Assembly: GCA_011322755.1 (NCBI GenBank)
Contig: DRLZ01000088.1
Location: forward strand, 1-9,077
Source: Crenotrichaceae bacterium
GTDB taxonomy: Bacteria; Pseudomonadota; Gammaproteobacteria; Methylococcales; DRLZ01
Length of the DNA stretch: 9,077 nucleotides
Direction: 5' to 3'
The notes beneath the pieces were generated by a model, which was not told the origin of the DNA, did no database searches, and saw only the letters and a program-made list of their open reading frames with translations. Shown in pieces: positions 1-6,386 of this stretch. Position numbers and translations under genes: made by a program. How positions within the stretch are numbered: position 1 is the first letter of the stretch; each line of letters opens with the position of its first letter.

Positions 1-1
1 A

Positions 2-2164
2 ATGAGCGATGTGAACATGCAAAGTAGCAAAACCACTCCGCTGGTTTTGGTGGTTGACGATGACTTAACCACTCAGCTACTAGCACAGCGCTCACTAGAA
101 AACGCAGGCTTCAGAACAATTCTGGCGAATAACGGACGGGAAGGACTGGAGATTTTTAAACACTCGCAACCAGACATTATTCTGCTCGATGTTGAAATGC
201 CGGAAATGGATGGCTTTACTGCATGTAAAAAACTGCGTGCCATGCCGCAAGGCAAACACATCCCCATTTTAATGATTACCGGGCTGGATGATCTAACCTC
301 CATTCAAAATGCTTATGCTATTGGTGCAACCGATTTTGCAACCAAACCCATTAACTGGACGATTATGGTCTACAGAGTGCATTACTTGCTGCGAGCCAGT
401 GTTGTATTCAACGCACTTGAAGCTAGCAAAAAACGATTAGCAAAGGCCCAGATAATAGCTAATATGGGGAACTGGAACTGGGAAATTACTAGCAACATAA
501 TTCACTGGTCAGATCAAATTTACCGAATTTTCCAGATCAACCAGCAAACAGTTGAGTTTAATCGGGATGTTTTTATCAACCGGGTTCATCCCGAGGATCG
601 CGAAAACCTTGAACAATCGTTTCGTCTCGAACTTGAAGGCCGAAACTCATCAAACTGCGAGTATCGAATTGTGCTGGATGACGGAAGCATACGCTACTTA
701 CATCATCAAGCCGAGATTACAGTGAGTCATGATAATGTCCCGCTTCGCTATTCCGGTACAATCCAGGACATCAGCGAAAGAAAACTAGCCGAAGAAAAAA
801 TAAGGCATCTTGCCTATTATGATAACCTGACCGGACTATTAAACCGTCTATCGTTTCAGGAGCGTCTGGAAAGCGCACTCGCACTCGCCACACGTAATCA
901 GCGCGTGATGGCTATATTGTACCTGGATCTTGATAACTTCAAACGAATTAACGATACGCTTGGTCATAACCAGGGTGATTTATTGTTAAAAAAAGTCGCC
1001 GAACGACTACTGGAAGGCACACGCACAAGCGATACAATCGCAAGAATTGATCTTGATGACATCGAAGCGGATGTTGCACGGATAGGTGGTGACGAGTTTA
1101 CTATTTTGCTCACTGAGATTGTCCATGCAGAAGATGCTGGATTGGTCGCACGACGTATTTTAAAAGTTTTATCTGAGCCAGTGTCACTTGATGGCCATGC
1201 TGTGTTTGCAACACCAAGTATCGGTATTTCTATTTTTCCAAACGATAGTGATAACGCTAGTTCTCTACTTAAACATGCAGATACTGCGATGTATCACGCA
1301 AAACAATGCGGAAAAGGGAATTACCAATATTACACAGAATCCATGAATGCGAATAGCATTTCACGCTTGCAAATGGAAAGTGATCTTCGCCAAGCTCTTG
1401 AGAAAAATGAATTTATTCTTCACTATCAGCCAATTCTTGATTGCCAGACAGGAAAGATTATTGGATCTGAGTCATTGTTACGCTGGAATAGTAGCAAACA
1501 TGGATTAGTACTTCCTAATGAGTTTATCCCGCTCATAGAAAGCAATGGTATGATTGTCGAAGTCGGCAAATGGATATTGCAAAGCGCTTGCTCGCAAAAT
1601 AAAGCTTGGCAAGCAGCAGGCTTTTATCCTATCCAGGTTGCTGTCAACTTAAGCAGTTTACAGTTCCGTCATGCTGATTTTCTTTTCACCATTGAACAAG
1701 CCTTGGAGAAAAGTCGATTAGACGCGAAATATCTGGTATTGGAATTGACTGAGGGCATGATCATGCACAATTCAGATCAAACAATTGCAACATTGAAAAA
1801 ATTGGCACAAGCTGGCGTCGGGATTTCTATTGATGATTTCGGCACAGGTTACTCTTCGTTAAGCTATCTCAAACGATTCCCTTTAAGCACCTTGAAAATT
1901 GATCAATCTTTTGTCTTCGGCTTGCCTGATGATAAAGACGATGTCGCTATCACTACCGCTGTGATTGGACTGGCACACAGCCTGAACCTAAAAATAATTG
2001 CCGAAGGTGTTGAAACCCACCAACAGGAAAATCTTCTGAAAACTCTGGGCTGTGACGCGGTGCAGGGTTATCTCTATGGAAAACCAATGTTGCCAGATGC
2101 ATTCACTCAGCTACTAGAAAGCACCCAACAATTTCCTTTGATTGCTGCCAGCAGTCCTAGTTAG
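2..2164 (+). CDS. Response regulator with PAS, GGDEF and EAL domains (cyclic-di-GMP turnover)
   Basis: A 720-residue cytoplasmic signalling protein without membrane segments. An N-terminal CheY-like receiver (about 13-130) has the acidic pocket D19/D20, phospho-acceptor D63 in an LLDVEMPEMDG context, and K115. A PAS domain of the PAS_3 type (about 150-258, with HPEDR at 196-200) follows. The GGDEF domain (about 268-440) has metal ligand D309 and an intact GGDEF at 362-366. The EAL domain (about 455-705) has ESL instead of EAL at 490-492 but keeps the catalytic set E490, N549, E581/E584, D611-D612, K632, E668 and Q688. Both diguanylate cyclase and phosphodiesterase activity are therefore possible; which dominates cannot be told. 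About 12 extra residues separate RTSD (341-344) from GGDEF, so the usual product-inhibition site is displaced. The start at base 2 fits a normal receiver N-terminus, but the upstream region is outside the window, so an earlier start or an operon partner (e.g. a sensor kinase) cannot be excluded. Confidence 0.95.
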   Translation: MSDVNMQSSKTTPLVLVVDDDLTTQLLAQRSLENAGFRTILANNGREGLEIFKHSQPDIILLDVEMPEMDGFTACKKLRAMPQGKHIPILMITGLDDLTSIQNAYAIGATDFATKPINWTIMVYRVHYLLRASVVFNALEASKKRLAKAQIIANMGNWNWEITSNIIHWSDQIYRIFQINQQTVEFNRDVFINRVHPEDRENLEQSFRLELEGRNSSNCEYRIVLDDGSIRYLHHQAEITVSHDNVPLRYSGTIQDISERKLAEEKIRHLAYYDNLTGLLNRLSFQERLESALALATRNQRVMAILYLDLDNFKRINDTLGHNQGDLLLKKVAERLLEGTRTSDTIARIDLDDIEADVARIGGDEFTILLTEIVHAEDAGLVARRILKVLSEPVSLDGHAVFATPSIGISIFPNDSDNASSLLKHADTAMYHAKQCGKGNYQYYTESMNANSISRLQMESDLRQALEKNEFILHYQPILDCQTGKIIGSESLLRWNSSKHGLVLPNEFIPLIESNGMIVEVGKWILQSACSQNKAWQAAGFYPIQVAVNLSSLQFRHADFLFTIEQALEKSRLDAKYLVLELTEGMIMHNSDQTIATLKKLAQAGVGISIDDFGTGYSSLSYLKRFPLSTLKIDQSFVFGLPDDKDDVAITTAVIGLAHSLNLKIIAEGVETHQQENLLKTLGCDAVQGYLYGKPMLPDAFTQLLESTQQFPLIAASSPS

Positions 2165-2295
2165 CTAAATTGTATCCAATACGGTTCCGCAAAATCCATA
2201 CATCAATACGAGCTGCCTCGCTTGAAAAGCTCAGCTATGTTACTCTGAGACGGAGCAGGAACCACGAGTAACCATGCTACACACACTGCTATACG

Positions 2296-2307
2296 TGTAC
2301 TAGTACA
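2296..2307. promoter_or_regulatory. 12-bp perfect palindrome upstream of the small membrane protein gene
   Basis: TGTACTAGTACA is its own reverse complement and ends 44 bp before the start codon at 2352. A possible extended -10 element (TGC followed by TATACG, 2287-2295) lies directly to its left, without a good -35. That position would suit an operator. The core GTACTAGTAC resembles a half of known TrpR-type operators, but no trp gene is present and the likeness may be accidental. Confidence 0.3.
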
Positions 2308-2339
2308 AATTTTTGACTGCTTCTCAGCGTCTGTAAGCA

Positions 2340-2350
2340 AAGGAGGTGAT
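2340..2350 (+). promoter_or_regulatory. Very strong Shine-Dalgarno sequence
   Basis: AAGGAGGTGAT is fully complementary to the 3' end of 16S rRNA (11 consecutive bases). The GGAGG core ends 5 bases before the ATG at 2352, an ideal spacing. It decides the start: an in-frame GTG at 2346 lies inside the ribosome binding site itself and is very unlikely to be the initiator. Confidence 0.85.
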
Positions 2351-2351
2351 A

Positions 2352-2765
2352 ATGTTAAAGAAAGTAATCTGGGCTGTGATAGCAGTTTTCATTACATGGT
2401 CATTACTGGATTTCCTTATCCATGGGTTGTTTCTCAAATCTACATATCAAGCAACTGCAAACTTGTGGCGACCAGAAGATGAAATGAAAATGGGTTTAAT
2501 GTCATTCATCACCTTCATTTTCAGCCTTTGTTTTGTCGCCATCTATGCCTATTTGATTCATCCAAAATCTCTTTCCACAGGTATTCGCTATGGTCTTATA
2601 CTGGGCTTTGCAACCGGAGTATCAATGGGACTTGGTTCCTATTGCTATATGCCAATTCCATTGAGTCTTGCTATCAGCTGGTTTGCTGGCAGTTTAATCG
2701 AGCTATCAATCGCTGGAGTGATCGTCGGTTTTTTGGTCAAGTCATCCGGGGAATTCAACAACTGA
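2352..2765 (+). CDS. Small four-helix integral membrane protein of unknown function
   Basis: A 137-residue hydrophobic protein with four likely transmembrane helices at about 5-28, 48-70, 79-98 and 103-128, joined by short loops; the longest (about 29-47) is polar and contains ANLWRPEDEMK. The LDFLIHG motif at the end of helix 1 and ANLWRP in the first loop look conserved-family-like, but I do not recognise a named family and assign no function. There is no signal peptide other than helix 1 and no catalytic motif. The ATG at 2352 is chosen over the in-frame GTG at 2346 because the latter overlaps the Shine-Dalgarno sequence. It is separated from the upstream cyclic-di-GMP gene by 187 bp, so it probably has its own promoter, and it converges with nadE with a 55-bp gap. 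The strong ribosome binding site suggests efficient translation. Confidence 0.85.
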   Translation: MLKKVIWAVIAVFITWSLLDFLIHGLFLKSTYQATANLWRPEDEMKMGLMSFITFIFSLCFVAIYAYLIHPKSLSTGIRYGLILGFATGVSMGLGSYCYMPIPLSLAISWFAGSLIELSIAGVIVGFLVKSSGEFNN

Positions 2766-2820
2766 GTCATCAATTTGCTTGAGGATACGGGATTCGTTGC
2801 AACCCGGTAAATGCCACCGG

Positions 2821-4437
2821 TTAGTGTGCTCTAAACCCGCTGGTAATTGGATAACGCCGGTCACGCCCGAACGCTCTTGGAGTAATACGAATACCTGGAG
2901 GTGCCTGGCGACGTTTGTATTCATTCAAATCAACCAACCTGATCACACGGCGAACGTCATCAGCCTCAAAACCTGCTTCGATGATCTGGGCTGAAGACTG
3001 GTCTTTTTCGACATAGCGCTCCAGAATCGGATCCAGCACATCATATGCTGGCAAGCTATCAGAGTCTTTCTGGTCAGGCGCCAGTTCAGCGCTGGGCGGA
3101 CGGTCAATGACGCGTTGAGGTATCGCGGCCGATAGGTTGTTACGATATTCAGCGAGTTGAAAGACCAGTAATTTCGGCACATCTTTCAACGGTGCAAACC
3201 CACCTGCCATATCACCATAAAGTGTTGCATAGCCAACACTCATTTCACTTTTATTACCGGTTGTCAGCAACAATTTCCCGGTTTTATTGGAAATAGCCAT
3301 GAGAATCACGCCCCTGCTGCGCGCCTGCAGATTCTCTTCCGTCGTATCACGTTCGAATCCTGTAAAGCGATCTTGCAAGAGATTCTGAAACGCAGTAACA
3401 GCCGTTTCTATTGAGATTACATGGTAGTGGATGCCAAGCATTTCTGCCTGTTTTGCAGCGTCTGTCACACTCATGTCAGAAGTATAATGGTAGGGCATCA
3501 TCACCGCTTCAATATTGTCTGCACCCAGGGCGTCTGTGGCAAGCGCAAGCGTTAATGCTGAATCGATTCCACCGGATAAACCCAACACCACACCTTTAAA
3601 GCCATTCTTGCTCACATAATCTTTAATGCCAAGCACCAGAGCTTGATAGACACCGGCAACATCATCATATAAAGGGACACAAGTAGATTGACCGAGCACA
3701 ACACAGTCAGCATCGTATTGAACATCGATTGACAACAGGGTTTCTTCGAATTCACTCGCACGGGCAACCACATTTCCAGTTGCATCCATCGCAAATGAGG
3801 CGCCATCAAAAACCAGTTCATCCTGGCCGCCGATGAGATTAACATAAAGCATGGGTATTCCTGATGCCAGCACACGCTCACGCACAGCTGTCTCACGTCG
3901 CTCAACTTTTGCCATATGGTAGGGCGATGCATTGAGATTAAGCATTAATCGTGCACCTTGCTGTGCGGATGATTCAACAACACCATCAACCCAGGCATCC
4001 TCACAAATACACAAACCAACCGGAATTCCTTGCATGTCAAAAACACAACTCTGGTTATCGGCTGAAAAATAACGCTTCTCATCAAAAACACCATAATTTG
4101 GTAATTGATGCTTTCGATATGAAGCAACAATCTCACCGTTATAAATCACAGCCGCCGAGTTAAACAGCAGTCCCTTATCAAATTCCGGATAGCCGATAAT
4201 CACATGGATATCGTCGATCGATTGCATCAAGTGTGTGAGTGCTTTTGCTGCTGAAGCGATAAAATCTTCACGCAGCAACAAGTCCTCGGGGGGATAGCCT
4301 GTCAATGCAAGTTCAGGAAAAACAATTGCTGTTGCTTCTAATTGATCGTGCGCTTGTCGGGCTGAGTGAATGATTTTTTCCGTATTTCCTGTTATGTCGC
4401 CAACCAGAAAGTTGTTTTGTGCAAGAACAATACGCAT
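2821..4437 (-). CDS. nadE: Glutamine-dependent NAD+ synthetase
   Basis: A 538-residue cytoplasmic enzyme catalysing the last step of NAD+ synthesis: deamido-NAD+ plus ATP plus glutamine gives NAD+. The N-terminal nitrilase-fold glutaminase domain (about 1-250) carries the expected Glu-Lys-Cys triad: E42 in FPELALTGYPPEDL, K109 in YRKHQLPNYGVFDE, and C145 in CICEDAW. The C-terminal synthetase domain (about 255-538) has the ATP pyrophosphatase P-loop SGGIDS at 288-293, plus TTGNKSE (392-398) and the GDMAGGFAPLKDVPK segment (408-422). Length matches the usual two-domain bacterial form, so it should use glutamine directly via an internal ammonia tunnel rather than free ammonia. The start gives the typical family opening (MRIVLAQ, then VGD). 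No good Shine-Dalgarno is visible before it. It is divergent from the desaturase gene and shares a 182-bp upstream region with it. Confidence 0.97.
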   Translation of the reverse strand: MRIVLAQNNFLVGDITGNTEKIIHSARQAHDQLEATAIVFPELALTGYPPEDLLLREDFIASAAKALTHLMQSIDDIHVIIGYPEFDKGLLFNSAAVIYNGEIVASYRKHQLPNYGVFDEKRYFSADNQSCVFDMQGIPVGLCICEDAWVDGVVESSAQQGARLMLNLNASPYHMAKVERRETAVRERVLASGIPMLYVNLIGGQDELVFDGASFAMDATGNVVARASEFEETLLSIDVQYDADCVVLGQSTCVPLYDDVAGVYQALVLGIKDYVSKNGFKGVVLGLSGGIDSALTLALATDALGADNIEAVMMPYHYTSDMSVTDAAKQAEMLGIHYHVISIETAVTAFQNLLQDRFTGFERDTTEENLQARSRGVILMAISNKTGKLLLTTGNKSEMSVGYATLYGDMAGGFAPLKDVPKLLVFQLAEYRNNLSAAIPQRVIDRPPSAELAPDQKDSDSLPAYDVLDPILERYVEKDQSSAQIIEAGFEADDVRRVIRLVDLNEYKRRQAPPGIRITPRAFGRDRRYPITSGFRAH

Positions 4438-4506
4438 AGAATATACAAGTCCGAATTGATAAAAATGCTGATAATGGGCATAACAGTTGAATTGATTGAC
4501 ACCGAT

Positions 4507-4535
4507 TTGACAGTGACACTGTCCATTAACAAAAT
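4507..4535 (+). promoter_or_regulatory. Probable sigma-70 promoter of the desaturase/patatin pair
   Basis: A consensus -35 box TTGACA (4507-4512) is followed after 17 bp by CAAAAT (4530-4535), a 4-of-6 match to the -10 box. It lies 84 bp upstream of the desaturase start. A perfect TATAAT at 4573-4578 is an alternative -10, but it has no recognisable -35 at the right distance. A 9-bp direct repeat, TAACAAAAT, occurs at 4527-4535 and 4547-4555, exactly 20 bp apart. Another TTGACA sits at 4496-4501, 11 bp upstream of the first. Confidence 0.5.
4509..4523. promoter_or_regulatory. 15-bp perfect palindrome, probable operator
   Basis: GACAGTG-A-CACTGTC has two perfect 7-bp arms around one central base. 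It overlaps the last four bases of the TTGACA -35 box and extends into the spacer, the classic place for a repressor. It is also 72 bp upstream of the divergent nadE start, so it could act on both genes. The bound regulator is not evident; a TetR- or GntR-type dimer would fit the symmetry, but that is inference only and no regulator gene is adjacent. Confidence 0.55.
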
Positions 4536-4619
4536 CAGTTCATCAATAACAAAATTTCCACCAGATAAAGTATATAATAACAGTCATAGAGTTAACTGAT
4601 TACTGGATTTTTTGCCGAC

Positions 4620-5393
4620 ATGTTATCCTGGGTTTTAAGTCGCGTATTTGCGTGCTATGCGCTTGTGCCATTTTCTGCGCTGTTTTTTTATCTGGACTGG
4701 GACGCGAGCTGGGCGCTTGCAACTCAAATCTGGCCTTGGGCACTGGTAATCTTGCAGATTGCCAGACATTCCGCCTTGGGCATGACAATTGGCTTTCACC
4801 GCTATTATTCACACCACGCATTCAAAGCGCCGCGCTGGCTTGAATTTTTAATCGCCTACTCATGTTGTGCTTCCAATCAGGGTGCCATGTCATGGTGGGC
4901 TGGAACCCATCGCTTCCATCATGTTCACTGCGATGACGAACTCGACCCTCATTCTCCAGTGACTCATTCCATCCTCTATGCATGGCTGGGCTGGGGTTAT
5001 GATCCGAAACATGCGCTGCGAAAAATCAAGTTGCGACTTCCTGAAGTCCGGTTTCTCGATGATTGGTGTTTCGTGGTTCCTTGGCTGGAATTTGGCTTGT
5101 TCTGGCTATTCTCTGGCTCGCTAGCATTTGCAACGTTTATTTCATTATTACCCGCTGCTTTATCACCAATTGGCACCTTGTTTTTTAATTGCATGTCACA
5201 TGGCGGCCCACCGGATGAAAAAGGTTGTACAGCGCGAAAATACTGGCAGTTATCTGCTATTTTGCTGGGTGAACATGATCACAAGGATCATCACATACAC
5301 CCAGCCAAAGCACATCGTCCTGGTCCGGATTTGCCATATTGGCTCGTACTCTGGCCGCTTGCCAAGCTCGGGGTAATTCATAATCTGAGATAG
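4620..5393 (+). CDS. Fatty acid desaturase (delta-9 acyl-CoA/acyl-lipid type)
   Basis: A 257-residue membrane di-iron desaturase. All three histidine boxes are present: HRYYSH (60-65, HxxxxH), HRFHH (97-101, HxxHH, followed by DDELDPHSP), and HKDHH (221-225, HxxHH, preceded by GEHD). N190 and H194 in the FNCMSHGG segment also match the family. Hydrophobic stretches at about 8-25, 34-50, 76-90 and 152-188 give the usual membrane hairpins with the boxes on the cytoplasmic face. Known family members insert a cis double bond into saturated acyl chains bound to CoA or lipid, using O2 and an electron donor; no ferredoxin, cytochrome b5 or reductase gene lies next to it. The protein is at the short end for the family but appears complete. 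The start has no clear Shine-Dalgarno, so it is somewhat uncertain. The next gene begins 9 bp downstream, indicating co-transcription. A palindrome over the probable -35 suggests repression. Confidence 0.92.
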   Translation: MLSWVLSRVFACYALVPFSALFFYLDWDASWALATQIWPWALVILQIARHSALGMTIGFHRYYSHHAFKAPRWLEFLIAYSCCASNQGAMSWWAGTHRFHHVHCDDELDPHSPVTHSILYAWLGWGYDPKHALRKIKLRLPEVRFLDDWCFVVPWLEFGLFWLFSGSLAFATFISLLPAALSPIGTLFFNCMSHGGPPDEKGCTARKYWQLSAILLGEHDHKDHHIHPAKAHRPGPDLPYWLVLWPLAKLGVIHNLR

Positions 5394-5402
5394 TGAATTA
5401 CC

Positions 5403-6170
5403 ATGACTGCTACCGAAAAACCAGTCAGTCGTTATCAATCATGTAACGAAACACTCAAAGACTGGCTGCAATCTGCACCTTACACAATCGCTTTATCATC
5501 CTGTTATTTTGGATTCTTTGCACATATCGGTATATTGTCAGTGCTTGAGGATCACCAACTACTCCCGGCCAAACTAAGTGGCGCCAGTGCCGGAGCGCTG
5601 GCTGGCTCAATGTGGGCATCCGGCAATTCCAGCAGTACGCTGTCATCATTGTTATTTACCTTAACTCGCGACAGCTTTTGGGATCCGTCACCTGGTCTTG
5701 GTTTACTCAAAGGTGAACGGTTTCGTAATACCATCATCGAAATGGCTGCGTGCACAACATTAGAGCAATGCAACGTTCCAATTGCGGTCTCGACATTTGA
5801 TTTGTTTCGCAGGAAAACACATGTGTTTACAGCGGGTAATCTGGCTGAATGCGTGTATGCATCATGCACTGTGCCATTCTTGTTTCAACCAATTCGAGTT
5901 GCCAATACGCTGTGTTTTGACGGTGGCATCAAGGACTGGTCTGGTAGCGCTGGTGTTGGCGCAGAAGAAAGGCTGTTGCGAATCGCTTTATTTAATCGTA
6001 ACCGCTCGATATTAAACGCATTGCCATGCGCAAAAGCAGTCGATAACAGTACCTGTCGCACTGTCACAATATCGAACCTTATCCCTGTCTCACCAAATTC
6101 GATGCACAACGGTCAGGCTGCTTTTTATCAAGCCAGGGCAGCCATGCAGATTGCATTACATAAAAATTGA
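5403..6170 (+). CDS. Patatin-like phospholipase (acyl hydrolase) with atypical oxyanion loop
   Basis: A 255-residue protein with the patatin fold signature. The nucleophile serine S62 lies in GASAG (60-64), and the partner aspartate D173 in DGG (173-175), so the Ser-Asp dyad is intact. The oxyanion-hole loop, normally glycine-rich (GGGxRG), reads SSCYFGF at 32-38 before the conserved AHIGIL segment, leaving a single glycine, G37. There is no signal peptide or transmembrane helix, so it is probably cytoplasmic or peripheral on the inner membrane. The family hydrolyses acyl ester bonds of phospholipids or other lipids; the actual substrate is unknown. It starts 9 bp after the desaturase stop, with no strong Shine-Dalgarno, so translation may be coupled. 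The pairing suggests membrane lipid remodelling: the hydrolase could release acyl chains while the desaturase modifies chains. An inactive or altered-substrate lipase is the main alternative. Confidence 0.85.
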   Translation: MTATEKPVSRYQSCNETLKDWLQSAPYTIALSSCYFGFFAHIGILSVLEDHQLLPAKLSGASAGALAGSMWASGNSSSTLSSLLFTLTRDSFWDPSPGLGLLKGERFRNTIIEMAACTTLEQCNVPIAVSTFDLFRRKTHVFTAGNLAECVYASCTVPFLFQPIRVANTLCFDGGIKDWSGSAGVGAEERLLRIALFNRNRSILNALPCAKAVDNSTCRTVTISNLIPVSPNSMHNGQAAFYQARAAMQIALHKN

Positions 6171-6185
6171 TCGATAAACAGATTC

Positions 6186-6212
6186 AGTTGCTACAGTAAC
6201 CACTTAGCAACT
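6186..6212. repeat. 8-bp inverted repeat after the patatin gene
   Basis: AGTTGCTA (6186-6193) and TAGCAACT (6205-6212) are perfect reverse complements separated by 11 bases, starting 16 bp after the patatin stop codon. It could form a hairpin at the mRNA 3' end, but no T-run follows on the + strand, so it is not a standard intrinsic terminator. Confidence 0.45.
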
Positions 6213-6234
6213 CATAACAATAATCAAGAAGCAT

Positions 6235-6302
6235 AAAAAAACAACAGCGACCAACTGCAGTTTCACCTGACGACAACCAAATGGTTGAGAAGAGCAACTG
6301 CA
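6235..6302 (-). terminator. Possible terminator of the repeat lipoprotein gene
   Basis: Read on the - strand, downstream of the lipoprotein stop, GCAGTT (6301-6296) pairs with AACTGC (6262-6257). A smaller hairpin, CAACC/GGTTG with a 4-base loop (6287-6274), sits inside. A run of seven T (6241-6235) follows. About 15 bases separate the outer stem from the T-run, so it is not a textbook intrinsic terminator. The direct repeat CAACTGCA also occurs at 6252-6259 and 6295-6302. Confidence 0.3.
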
Positions 6303-6322
6303 ATTAATCACTGCTTGTCTTT

Positions 6323-6356
6323 ATGTCAATTTATCCAGTGTAAAATCAATTGACAT
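6323..6356. repeat. 9-bp perfect inverted repeat in the convergent gap
   Basis: ATGTCAATT (6323-6331) and AATTGACAT (6348-6356) are perfect reverse complements with 16 bases between. It lies 31 bp beyond the stop codon of the - strand lipoprotein gene. It may be a transcript-end hairpin for that gene or a protein-binding site; no T-run follows on either strand. Confidence 0.45.
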
Positions 6357-6386
6357 GCAACTCCAGCGTTGTCTGAAAACTAGAGG

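Noticed and set aside
2801..2822. Hairpin AACCCGGT/ACCGGTT in the gap between the membrane protein gene and nadE as a bidirectional terminator
   Set aside because: The stem is only 7 bp with a bulged C, and no T-run follows on either strand; it also overlaps the nadE stop codon.
2779..2994. 71-codon + strand open frame overlapping the end of nadE
   Set aside because: Mostly antisense to the well-supported nadE coding sequence, with no ribosome binding site.
3346..3360. GTTCGAATCC, resembling a tRNA T-loop
   Set aside because: It lies within the nadE coding sequence, and no acceptor or anticodon stems can be drawn around it.
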